From a bacterium (GTDB lineage: Bacteria > Electryoneota > RPQS01): DNA of 7,496 nt. Positions 1-7,021 of this stretch are shown piece by piece. The notes beneath the pieces are model-generated. The model did not search any database and was not told the DNA's origin. It saw only the letters and a program-made list of their open reading frames with translations. The DNA lies in assembly GCA_018814465.1 (NCBI GenBank), contig JAHIZR010000441.1:1-7496 (forward strand), written 5' to 3'. How positions within the stretch are numbered: the stretch's first letter is position 1; every line of letters starts with the position of its first letter. Made by a program: the position numbers and the translations under genes.

Positions 1-1458
1 ACCGTATCCATAAGTATTATCATTGCCGGTCGTGCCGTAATCAGTAGCCGTCGAAATGATGGCTTCCTTGATCGTAATGTAGTCGCAATCAGGGCAGGCC
101 TCTCTCATGAGCGCCACGACACCGGCTACGTGCGGACCCGCCATAGAGGTGCCGCTCCAGTCTCCTTCATAGCTGCCTCCGGGAACTGAAGAGTAGATAT
201 TTACTCCCGGTGCGCTGATTTCAGGTTTGATATTATCAGGCGAGTATGGAGTGCATTGGGTCGGTCCGCGGCTGGAAAAGCTGGCGATCGGATAAGGCGC
301 GCTGTAATCTGTGGAATTCACGGCGCCGACTGAGAATATCTGGTATTCATTAATAGAATATATCGCGGGCGCGCGCAGGCTTGAAGCGTCGGGGCCTTCA
401 TTACCGGCGCTCCAGGTTATCACCGGTCCGGCGGCTTCACAGTTAAGAATAACGGCATTCCAATCATCGAAACAGTCAACATATCCAACAAAGTCGCCGT
501 TGACGCCCCATGAGTTTTGAATCACATCGGGAACATCGTCAAGAGTCAGCGGATTTCCATCCGGATCGGTAAACCATTCAAAGGCATCGATGACATCATT
601 GTTAAAATCCGAACTGGCTCCCTGGTCGATGGCATTACAGGCGATCCACAGGGCATTCGGGGCCGACCCGACGGTATTCGTGTCGCTGCCGATAATCTCG
701 CGACCGGTAATCGTGCCCATTACATGGGTTCCGTGTTCGCCGTAGTCAACCGGAGAAGTCGAGCCATTATCCAGTACATCAAGCCAGCATTCCGAATGCG
801 GAGCGAAATTGCCGCGCCAGCGATCGGCGAGCGCGCCATGATTGCCGTCTACACCGGTATCGAGATTGGCTACCAGCACTCCCTCACCCGTGATGCCGAG
901 TTCACGGTTTACTTGTGTAGCCCGAATCGCGTCCTGTCCGGGTGTTGTGGATTCACTGTCAAGTGAGTTGCTCGTTCTGCGCATGCTCTTAGAGCTTCTG
1001 TTTGTATCGCGAATCGGCTTAAGCAGCTCAGCCTTGAAGTTTTCGGTGACGTATTTGATGTCGCCGCGATGGCGCAGCGATTCGATATAGCTTGGGGTTG
1101 CTGAGATGACGAAGAGGTTCTCAATCCAGTGCGGAGTATAGCCTTGCACCTCACCTGTCTTTATGGCATCTTCGATTTCAGCTTTGAAAGCGGGCTGGGT
1201 CGTTTCCGCGTTGTACTTCAGCGCGTTGATTACGTCCGCATGCCGCTTGCTAAGCGGCGCGCCGGTATCGTGAAGTCTCATATCCAACGCGCGAATATCA
1301 ATCGGGCTTTCGAGAATCACAATTGCACTAATAAAATCGGACTTATTTGCCTTGCTCAATTGTGCCTCAAGCGCGGGTGAGAATTCCGCTGCCTGGAGCG
1401 GCAATCCGAAGCATATGACCATGATTCCTAATCCAAACAATAGTCTGCTCAATTTCAT
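1..1458 (-). CDS. Secreted subtilisin-like serine protease (peptidase S8), C-terminus missing
   Basis: An exported endopeptidase of the subtilase family. I translated the minus strand from the ATG at 1458-1456; the frame is open for 486 codons and leaves the window without a stop. Residues 1-24 form a signal peptide (basic KLSR start, hydrophobic core, likely cleavage near QAA/EF). Residues about 25-165 look like an inhibitory propeptide, ending in a section (about 112-146) resembling the propeptides of bacillopeptidase F-like proteases. The catalytic domain shows the Asp box NLDTGVDGN (Asp200), the His box GEHGTHVMG (His242), the oxyanion Asn in SAGNEGP (Asn353) and the Ser box SGTSMAGPHVAG (Ser438). 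All key residues are present, so it should be active. The catalytic domain is nearly complete at the edge; any C-terminal sorting or beta-sandwich domain lies outside. No strong Shine-Dalgarno is visible; a weak AAGG/GAAG stretch precedes the start. It is divergent from the transporter operon. The family call is firm, the substrate unknown. Confidence 0.95.
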   Translation of the reverse strand, partial: MKLSRLLFGLGIMVICFGLPLQAAEFSPALEAQLSKANKSDFISAIVILESPIDIRALDMRLHDTGAPLSKRHADVINALKYNAETTQPAFKAEIEDAIKTGEVQGYTPHWIENLFVISATPSYIESLRHRGDIKYVTENFKAELLKPIRDTNRSSKSMRRTSNSLDSESTTPGQDAIRATQVNRELGITGEGVLVANLDTGVDGNHGALADRWRGNFAPHSECWLDVLDNGSTSPVDYGEHGTHVMGTITGREIIGSDTNTVGSAPNALWIACNAIDQGASSDFNNDVIDAFEWFTDPDGNPLTLDDVPDVIQNSWGVNGDFVGYVDCFDDWNAVILNCEAAGPVITWSAGNEGPDASSLRAPAIYSINEYQIFSVGAVNSTDYSAPYPIASFSSRGPTQCTPYSPDNIKPEISAPGVNIYSSVPGGSYEGDWSGTSMAGPHVAGVVALMREACPDCDYITIKEAIISTATDYGTTGNDNTYGYG

Positions 1459-1671
1459 GTTCTTCAACCTTTACTCGTTTCCACTGTTCATTAGTTTTCC
1501 ATATATCGGGCTACTGCAAAGTTGTGGTCACAATGTAGTGTATAAACTCACTGAAAGCAAGCACTTTTCATCGGTCTAAGAAAATCCTGTTCGCTTTAAC
1601 ATGCTGTTTCAAAAGGATATTGCATGTTCAAGGTGTCGTATTTTGTCTCTGGGTCTGTTCCGTTTCATCAA

Positions 1672-1696
1672 TGTAAACTGCAAGCGGCAGTATACA
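1672..1696. promoter_or_regulatory. Inverted repeat, operator-like or small hairpin
   Basis: Arms TGTAAACTGC (1672-1681) and GCAGTATACA (1687-1696) are complementary at 9 of 10 positions around a 5-base centre, AAGCG. The 25-base size is compatible with a dimeric regulator's operator. There is no T-run after it on the plus strand, so it does not look like an intrinsic terminator. It lies 214 bases upstream of the protease start and 431 bases upstream of the first transporter start. No known regulator motif is recognised. Confidence 0.35.
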
Positions 1697-1802
1697 GTCG
1701 GACTCCGATCTAAGTAGCAATCTCAGTATGTCATGTTCTCAGGATTTCACAGATTCTGACTTTTGCAGATCGGCGGCGAGCCAATTGGACGAATAACATG
1801 AA

Positions 1803-1855
1803 TTTAAAGAGCGATCAAGAGTATGCGCGTTTTTGCACATACTAATCTCTTTGAA
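1803..1855. promoter_or_regulatory. Extended imperfect inverted repeat (stem-loop)
   Basis: The inner stem pairs AGTATGCGC (1820-1828) with GCACATACT (1835-1843), 8 of 9 matching, around the loop GTTTTT. An outer stem pairs TTTAAAGAG (1803-1811) with CTCTTTGAA (1847-1855), 8 Watson-Crick pairs plus one G-T. The two stems are separated by an asymmetric interior gap of 8 bases on the left and 3 on the right. It could be a regulator site, a transcript hairpin or part of a small RNA. It is not followed by a T-run. Function unknown. Confidence 0.35.
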
Positions 1856-1870
1856 CTTGTTAAATAGCCC

Positions 1871-1899
1871 TTGCGAAATCCTTAAGAATTATGTAGATT
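1871..1899 (+). promoter_or_regulatory. Possible sigma70-type promoter for the OPT operon
   Basis: TTGCGA (1871-1876) and TAGATT (1894-1899) each match the -35 and -10 consensus at 4 of 6 positions and are exactly 17 bases apart. It points toward the transporter genes and would give a leader of roughly 220 bases. A perfect palindrome (1915-1929) would sit just after the expected transcription start. Such matches arise often by chance in AT-rich DNA, and the organism's promoter consensus is unknown, so this is a weak call. Confidence 0.2.
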
Positions 1900-1914
1900 G
1901 AAGTCCGTCTATAA

Positions 1915-1929
1915 GATTTGCAGCAAATC
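1915..1929. promoter_or_regulatory. Perfect short palindrome, operator-like
   Basis: GATTTGC (1915-1921) and GCAAATC (1923-1929) are perfectly complementary around a single central A, giving a 15-base palindrome. It begins 15 bases after the end of the putative -10 element at 1894-1899, where a repressor site could block transcription of the transporter operon. No named regulator is assigned; seven-base perfect arms can arise by chance. Confidence 0.3.
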
Positions 1930-2115
1930 CCGGCCAGTAATCTATGCTCGTGAAGCACGACAGGCACCAATCAACTCATCCGGATTACTTCTCACTATAA
2001 ACAAATCCTCCCGAACTCCCTTGCTTAATTCCACATGATTCGGATCAGACTTTCCTCCTGATTATCTTCCAAATCTGATAACTCGATTTTCTTAATACTA
2101 TTTCTGTGTCACAAC

Positions 2116-2120
2116 AGAGG
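2116..2120 (+). promoter_or_regulatory. Ribosome binding site that fixes the first OPT start
   Basis: AGAGG lies 6 bases before the ATG at 2127. A longer frame is open from a GTG at 2106, but this Shine-Dalgarno would lie inside it. The encoded N-terminus from 2127 also begins at the same distance from the conserved (H/E)WY motif as in the downstream paralog to within a few residues. The ATG at 2127 is therefore preferred. Confidence 0.6.
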
Positions 2121-2126
2121 TTACTT

Positions 2127-4367
2127 ATGTCCGATGAAGCACAACTGAAAACCGTCGAAGAACAAGATCGCCACTGGTACGAGAACGTATTTAAGCGCGA
2201 TGTGCCGCAGCTTACAGCTCGAGCGGTGATCTCCGGTATGGTATTCGGGGGGCTGATGTCTCTTTCCAATCTCTATGTCGGATTGAAATCCGGCTGGGGA
2301 CTGGGTGTGGATATCGTCGCCGTAATTTTGATCTTCTCCATTTTCAAGGGACTGAAGAGCGCCGGCATCGTCAAGAATGAATTCGGCATGATGGAGAACA
2401 CCATCATGATGACGGTCGCCGTCGCGGCAAGCTGGATTTCATCGGCAGGTTTAGTCTCCGCGGTTCCGGCGCTGTCGATGCTGACCGGTTACGAATTCGT
2501 TTGGTGGCAGCTCGCCCTTTTCGTCGGTTCGATCCTCTATCTCGGTCTTTTTATGGCAATTCCCTTGAAGCGCCAGATGATTCAGGTGGAGCGCCTGCGC
2601 TTCCCGGCGAATATTCCCACTGCGGAAACGCTCAAGGCGATGTACTCCAAGGGCTCGGAAGCGATAAAAAAGGCAAAAGCACTCGGATCGGCCGGTGGTT
2701 TAGGTGTGATTATCGCGGGCTTGCGTGATACTCCGTTAGGTTGGATTCCTGGCTTTATCAACCTCCCCTTCTCTATTGCTAAAGTCTCTCTTAGTAAACT
2801 AACACTTTCACTTGAGCCAAGCCTGATCTTCATCGGCATCGGCGGCTTGTTTGGAATAAAGGTCGGCTTGAGTATGCTCTTCGGTCTGGTTCTGAACTAT
2901 GGAGTGCTTGCCCCGAATCTGATTGATGCGAAAATCATCAAGCATCCCGCGCCGCAGGTTCAAGCGGTGAATGTGCTGTCCACTCCCTTCACGGTCAATC
3001 CGGGCGAGAGTATTTCCGTTACGCTTGAGGAGGCAAATGTCGGACCTGAAATGTCTTCCGGCAGCAGTCTGAACACTTATACTTACGCTTGGACGAGACC
3101 GAAGACCTACAATTCAAATGCGGATCTGATCCGTGATTTCAACTCCGAGCGGCTGGATGATGGCACCGCAAATCCCTTTTATGGCGTCATCAGTGTGCGT
3201 GATACGATCAAGAAGAATAACGGCGGCAGCGCACAGGCATTATTTATTGAGGCTTCAAATGCGGTTTATTGGGAATCGATGCTGACGATTGATGAAAACC
3301 AGAATTCATCGCGCATCGTTGCCGCCTTGGGCTTCGAGCCCGGCCAAAGTCGGATGCAGGCTGTCGGCGGTTTCCGCAACATCAGCGCATGGTCGTTATG
3401 GCCCGGCGCGACGGTTCTCGTGGTGGGCGGTCTGCTGGCGCTGGTTTTCCAGTGGCGGACTTTGGGAAAAACATTCAGCAGTATCTTCAGTACGCTGGGG
3501 AAGAAGAAGGGGGACGGTAAAGGGATTCTCGACGATATCGAAGTGCCGATGACATGGTTTGTGCCCGGCTTCCTCATCACCGGTTTCTTATGCATCCTAA
3601 CGCTGACAATGATCTTCAGCGATTTCGGAGTCCACTGGTATATGGGACTCATCGCTGTTCTGCTGACCTTTATTTTAGCCGCGGTCGCCGCACGCGCCGG
3701 CGCGGAAGTCGGCATCAATCCTATCGGCGCGTTAGGCAAGGTCACCCAGTTGACTTTCGGTGCGATTTCCGCAGGGAATGTTGCCGCCAACCTCATGACC
3801 GCGAACATCACTGCCGGTGCCGCCGCAAGCTGCAGCGATACGGTCGGCAATCTGAAAGTCGGCTACATGGTCGGCGCGCACCCCCGCAAGCAATTCATTG
3901 CTCAACTCTTCGGAGTGTTTGCGGGCGCACTGCTTGCCGTTCCCGCCTATTTCATTCTGGTTCCGGATGTCAGTATCCTCGGCGGAGCGAAATTCCCGGC
4001 GCCGTCCGCTCTGATTTGGATGGGCGTCGCGAAGGTGTTGGCACAGGGCATCAGCACGCTGCCTCCCAGTGTCTTGCTGGCGATGGCAATCGCTTTCGTA
4101 TTCAGTGTCTTGGTCGTCATTGCTGACCGAGTTTTCCCGAGAATACGTCCCTATACGCCCTCGCCGACCGCCTTGGGTATCGCCATGACAATTCCCGCTT
4201 ATACCAGTTTTGCGATGTTCCTCGGCGCATTCATCGTCTGGATCATGGAAAAGAAAGCCGCGAAGACGAATGACATGTATACAATTCCGGTTGCCTCAGG
4301 CTGTATTGCCGGTGAAAGTATCATGGGAGTTGCTCTGGCTGCGGCGATTGCCTTTAATATTATGTAG
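2127..4367 (+). CDS. OPT/YSL-superfamily transporter with one inserted soluble domain
   Basis: A 746-residue integral membrane protein of the oligopeptide transporter (OPT) superfamily, bacterial YSL-like branch. Family members import oligopeptides or metal chelates by cation symport. Landmarks: a cytoplasmic acidic N-terminus (1-30), the conserved NLYVGLKSGWGLGV (about 48-61), the basic cytoplasmic loop with FPANIPTAETLKA (about 159-171), NYGVLAP before the insert, the C-terminal-half block GNLKVGYMVGAHPRKQF (about 574-590), and near the end SGCIAGESIMGV. Residues about 284-416 form a polar domain rarely expected here. The helix after it is followed by a lysine/arginine-rich loop, so by the positive-inside rule the insert should face outside. 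The closest relative in the window is the next gene, 56 bases downstream, with 24 of 35 residues identical across the first conserved block. Substrate cannot be read from the sequence. Confidence 0.92.
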   Translation: MSDEAQLKTVEEQDRHWYENVFKRDVPQLTARAVISGMVFGGLMSLSNLYVGLKSGWGLGVDIVAVILIFSIFKGLKSAGIVKNEFGMMENTIMMTVAVAASWISSAGLVSAVPALSMLTGYEFVWWQLALFVGSILYLGLFMAIPLKRQMIQVERLRFPANIPTAETLKAMYSKGSEAIKKAKALGSAGGLGVIIAGLRDTPLGWIPGFINLPFSIAKVSLSKLTLSLEPSLIFIGIGGLFGIKVGLSMLFGLVLNYGVLAPNLIDAKIIKHPAPQVQAVNVLSTPFTVNPGESISVTLEEANVGPEMSSGSSLNTYTYAWTRPKTYNSNADLIRDFNSERLDDGTANPFYGVISVRDTIKKNNGGSAQALFIEASNAVYWESMLTIDENQNSSRIVAALGFEPGQSRMQAVGGFRNISAWSLWPGATVLVVGGLLALVFQWRTLGKTFSSIFSTLGKKKGDGKGILDDIEVPMTWFVPGFLITGFLCILTLTMIFSDFGVHWYMGLIAVLLTFILAAVAARAGAEVGINPIGALGKVTQLTFGAISAGNVAANLMTANITAGAAASCSDTVGNLKVGYMVGAHPRKQFIAQLFGVFAGALLAVPAYFILVPDVSILGGAKFPAPSALIWMGVAKVLAQGISTLPPSVLLAMAIAFVFSVLVVIADRVFPRIRPYTPSPTALGIAMTIPAYTSFAMFLGAFIVWIMEKKAAKTNDMYTIPVASGCIAGESIMGVALAAAIAFNIM
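2976..3374 (+). other. Inserted extracytoplasmic domain of the first OPT transporter (single copy)
   Basis: This segment encodes residues about 284-416, between NYGVLAP at the end of the N-terminal membrane half and the helix starting near ISAWSLW. It is polar, lacks long hydrophobic runs and has no cysteines. It contains PFTVNPGESI (287-296) and, 24 residues later, a 34-residue core (320-353) running from YAW to NPFYG. It then has YWESM (about 381-385), which matches YYESE in the first copy of the second transporter. I do not recognise the fold. The placement outside the membrane is inferred from the basic loop following the next helix. Confidence 0.75.
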
Positions 4368-4407
4368 ACTGTTTTTATCGAAATATCCTAATCAAACAGA
4401 TTTCTCC

Positions 4408-4413
4408 AAGGAG
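4408..4413 (+). promoter_or_regulatory. Strong ribosome binding site of the second OPT gene
   Basis: AAGGAG, 10 bases before the ATG at 4424. Its presence in a 56-base gap with no convincing terminator supports independent translation from a shared transcript with the upstream transporter. Confidence 0.8.
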
Positions 4414-4423
4414 CGCCAAGAAA

Positions 4424-6997
4424 ATGGCCGACAAAGACGTTGAAAAAAAGATGACGCCGGAAGAACTCGAACGGGAGTGGTATGAAGAAGTGTATCGCGG
4501 TGACGACATGCCGCAGCTCACTCTTCGTTCAATCATTATGGGTTCGATTCTCGGCGGCGTCCTGTCGCTCCAGAATCTCTATGTAGGTTTGAAAACCGGA
4601 TGGGGATTGGGTGTTGCAATCACTTCCTGTATTCTCAGTTTCACCATTTGGAAAACGCTGCGCAAGATCATGCCGCGCATTTTCAAGACCGATATGTCGA
4701 TTCTTGAGAATAATGCGATGCAGTCCACCGCATCCTCCGCGGGCTACTCGACCGGCGGAACGATCGTGTCTGCTATTGCCGCTTACTTGCTCGTGAACGG
4801 CGTGCATATCGGTTATGGACTGCTCTCCGCCTGGGTATTCTTCCTCGCCGTGCTCGGTGTGACGATGGCCATCCCCATGAAGCGGCAGATGATCAATATT
4901 GAACGCCTGAAGTTCCCCTCCGGAATCGCGGCGGCTGAAACGCTCAAGAGTCTGCATGGTGTCCGCGATAAGAAAGACGAAGGCAAGGAACACGATGGCG
5001 GAGATGAATCGTCATCGGCGAAAGCGCTCTTCGTGTGGGGGGGAATCGGTATCGCCATCGCCGCTGTGCGCGACTGGTTTGGTTGGATACCGGCTCTCTG
5101 GAATACCTTTGGTTCCCGCGCTGCAATGTACACGGTTCAGTTCGATGCCAGTATGATCCTTGTTGCCGCGGGAGCCTTGATGGGCTTCAAGGTTAGTCTC
5201 AGCCTGCTGATCGGTGGTATTCTCAATTGGGGCATTTTAGCGCCAATAATGATGGATAAGGAAGTCATCGGCCATCCCATTCCTTACGTTCGCTCTGCGG
5301 AGAATCTCAGCTTTCCGCTCTCTGTTCCCGCCGGTCATTCCCTGCGCTTCCAGATAATCGTCGCTAATGAGGATTTTCTTTTCGAAGACGGCTCGGATAC
5401 AACCAATCTCGAATATGTCTGGTCGGCTCCGGTGACCTATTCGAACATGCAGGAATTGGTCGCATCTTTGAACAGCCCGTATCTGCCCACAGGAGAATCC
5501 AATCCGCTCTACGGCAAACTCTACGCCGCCAAACCCGTCGACGCCTATCTTGCCAATCGTTTGGAAATGCGCATCGACAGCTCGATTCACCGCGCGCAGT
5601 ACTATGAATCCGAGCTTGTGCTGGTGGATGACTATATGGAGATCAAAGCGGCGGGAGTCGCTTCTCAATTACTGTCCATTCATAAAAGTGAGGCGAACGA
5701 ACTCCAGCTAAAGCCGAAGTTCCCGCTCGAGATTCCCGGTGGTTTCTCCCTGCCGATCTCGCTCTCCGAGGGCAGTAATTCCAATATATTTATGTATACT
5801 TGGCCGGATACGATCGAATACTCGAATGCCGCCGCATTACTTGCCGACCTTAAGTCGCCTCGGATGAAAAATGGTGATCCGAACCTTTTAGCCGGCGCGT
5901 TCGAGCTGAAAGCGCAGGATGAGGCACTATCTATTGTTGCGCCCTCGACAAGCAGCATGTTCGCCTTCGAACAAGGAGTGAGCAATAATCAGCAGCCCGG
6001 CGGTTATCGCAATATCGTCTCTTGGAGTCTGTGGGCTGGCGCGGCTTGTATGGTCACGAGCGGTCTGTTGACGTTTGCTTTCGAATGGCGTACGGCGCTT
6101 CGAGCGTTCTCCGGTCTGAAAACTATTTTCTCGCGCAAAGAAAAAGGCATTGAGGAGGATCCTCTGGAGCGCATCGAAGTTCCGGGCTCTTGGTTTGCCG
6201 GCGGTATGATTATCGGCACCATCGGTATCGTCTGGCTGGCCGCGCTCTATTTTGAAATTCCGGTTTGGATGGGAATTCTCGCAGTGATTCTCTCGTTCTT
6301 CCTTGCGCTTGTTGCGTGTCGTGCCTGCGGTGAAACCGATACGACTCCGGTCGGCGCGATGGGCAAGATCACTCAGTTGACTTACGGTGCGATCGCTCCC
6401 AAGCAGATGAACACGAACCTGATGGCCGCTTGTATCACTGCGGGTGTTGCCGACTCGGCATCCGATTTGCTGACCGACCTGAAGAGTGGCTATGTATTGG
6501 GAGCCAATGCCCGCAAGCAGTTCCTCGCTCAATTCGCGGGAATTTTCATCGGCACCGCCGTTACGGTTCCCGCGTTCTTCCTGGTCGTGCCTGATGTTTC
6601 GATTTTAGGTTCGACCAAGTTCCCGGCGCCCGCCGCGCAGGTGTGGGCATCGGTCGCGAGACTATTGTCGAATGGATTTGAATCGCTGCATCCTACCGCC
6701 CGTGCCGCCTTAATCATTGGCGGTATCGTCGGTTTACTGATTCCCATGTTCTCGCGCATGTTCCCCAAGTGGAGCAAATACGTACCTTCAGCGATGGGAC
6801 TCGGTCTCGCTTTTGTTTTGCCTTTCTACAATGCTTTGTCGATGTTCATCGGCGGCTTGATTGCGCTGTTCTATATTAAAGCCCGTCCGAAGGGCGGCGA
6901 ACAGTACACCGTCGCCTCCGCATCCGGTATTATCGCCGGCGAAAGCCTGATGGGAATCTTTATTACGCTGCTCTTCGCGCTTGGGTTTATTGCATAG
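4424..6997 (+). CDS. OPT/YSL-superfamily transporter with a duplicated inserted domain
   Basis: An 857-residue paralog of the preceding gene and the second member of the probable operon. It keeps the family landmarks: NLYVGLKTGWGLGV (51-64), the basic loop with FPSGIAAAETLKSLH (164-178), NWGILAP (268-274), LTDLKSGYVLGANARKQF (683-700) and ASGIIAGESLMG (833-844). It is longer than the first paralog by 111 residues. About 104 of these lie in the insert (residues about 294-530), which holds two copies of the unknown domain; a few more lie in a charged, low-complexity cytoplasmic loop (181-198, rich in Lys, Asp, Glu, Ser). Otherwise the two proteins align along their length. The helix after the insert is followed by a basic stretch (about 556-575), which again places the insert outside the cytoplasm. 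Peptide or metal-chelate import is the family expectation; the actual substrate is unknown. An obligate partnership with its paralog is possible but unproved. Confidence 0.92.
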   Translation: MADKDVEKKMTPEELEREWYEEVYRGDDMPQLTLRSIIMGSILGGVLSLQNLYVGLKTGWGLGVAITSCILSFTIWKTLRKIMPRIFKTDMSILENNAMQSTASSAGYSTGGTIVSAIAAYLLVNGVHIGYGLLSAWVFFLAVLGVTMAIPMKRQMINIERLKFPSGIAAAETLKSLHGVRDKKDEGKEHDGGDESSSAKALFVWGGIGIAIAAVRDWFGWIPALWNTFGSRAAMYTVQFDASMILVAAGALMGFKVSLSLLIGGILNWGILAPIMMDKEVIGHPIPYVRSAENLSFPLSVPAGHSLRFQIIVANEDFLFEDGSDTTNLEYVWSAPVTYSNMQELVASLNSPYLPTGESNPLYGKLYAAKPVDAYLANRLEMRIDSSIHRAQYYESELVLVDDYMEIKAAGVASQLLSIHKSEANELQLKPKFPLEIPGGFSLPISLSEGSNSNIFMYTWPDTIEYSNAAALLADLKSPRMKNGDPNLLAGAFELKAQDEALSIVAPSTSSMFAFEQGVSNNQQPGGYRNIVSWSLWAGAACMVTSGLLTFAFEWRTALRAFSGLKTIFSRKEKGIEEDPLERIEVPGSWFAGGMIIGTIGIVWLAALYFEIPVWMGILAVILSFFLALVACRACGETDTTPVGAMGKITQLTYGAIAPKQMNTNLMAACITAGVADSASDLLTDLKSGYVLGANARKQFLAQFAGIFIGTAVTVPAFFLVVPDVSILGSTKFPAPAAQVWASVARLLSNGFESLHPTARAALIIGGIVGLLIPMFSRMFPKWSKYVPSAMGLGLAFVLPFYNALSMFIGGLIALFYIKARPKGGEQYTVASASGIIAGESLMGIFITLLFALGFIA
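5309..5647 (+). repeat. Inserted domain copy A in the second OPT transporter
   Basis: Encodes residues about 296-408. It has the leading motif PLSVPAGHSL (298-307), then 24 residues later the 34-residue core (331-364, from YVW to NPLYG), then YYESE (393-397). The spacing between the two motifs is the same as in the first transporter, so copy A is the direct counterpart of that protein's single domain. A short polar linker (about 409-432) joins it to copy B. Confidence 0.75.
5720..6004 (+). repeat. Inserted domain copy B in the second OPT transporter (diverged, shorter)
   Basis: Encodes residues about 433-527. It has PLEIPGGFSL (434-443), then after only 15 residues the 34-residue core (458-491, from YTW to LLAG). 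It lacks the Y(Y/W)ES element seen in the other two copies and has lost the proline and second tyrosine of NPxYG. It reads as a partial, diverged duplicate sitting next to the second membrane half. Protein-level similarity is clear, but nucleotide identity to copy A is not obvious, so the duplication is old. Confidence 0.7.
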
Positions 6998-7021
6998 CGT
7001 TCTGCGCACAACAGATTTACC

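Larger units (their letters stand above)
1459..2126. other. Divergent intergenic region between the protease and the OPT operon
   Basis: A 668-base, comparatively AT-rich stretch separating two divergently transcribed genes. I see no convincing coding region: the best short frame (ATG at 1601, 38 codons) has no ribosome binding site and no recognisable composition. No tRNA-like cloverleaf or insertion-sequence ends were seen. It does hold three dyad-symmetric elements (1672-1696, 1803-1855, 1915-1929) and a weak rightward promoter-like pair (1871-1899), listed separately. Its length leaves room for promoters of both flanking genes and for a small RNA, but neither can be proved by eye. Confidence 0.7.

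Noticed and set aside
311..1380. Plus-strand open frames of 69-149 codons opposite the protease
   Set aside because: They are antisense to a clearly coding subtilase with all catalytic motifs, have no family features and no consistent ribosome binding sites.
1510..1560. Leftward promoter for the protease (TTGCTT, 17 bases, TACATT on the minus strand)
   Set aside because: Only 3 of 6 and 4 of 6 consensus matches; not better than expected by chance in this AT-rich stretch.
1601..1717. Small plus-strand frame of 38 codons in the intergenic region
   Set aside because: No ribosome binding site and no recognisable composition; consistent with chance.
2106..2126. GTG start at 2106 giving seven extra residues on the first transporter
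   Set aside because: The Shine-Dalgarno AGAGG at 2116-2120 is well placed for the ATG at 2127 and would lie inside the longer reading. The N-terminus from 2127 also matches the length of the paralog's N-terminus better.
3266..3850. Minus-strand open frame of 194 codons within the first transporter
   Set aside because: It is the complement of the conserved OPT coding frame; its translation shows no recognisable domain.
3554..4126. Plus-strand open frame of 190 codons in another frame of the first transporter
   Set aside because: An arginine-rich out-of-frame shadow overlapping conserved OPT sequence; no frameshift is needed to read the transporter.
4369..4399. CTGTTT / AAACAG inverted repeat between the two transporter genes as a terminator
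   Set aside because: Only six AT-rich pairs around a 19-base loop and no T-run after the stem; too weak to break the operon.
5927..6532. Minus-strand open frame of 201 codons within the second transporter
   Set aside because: Antisense shadow of conserved OPT sequence, of odd composition and without motifs.
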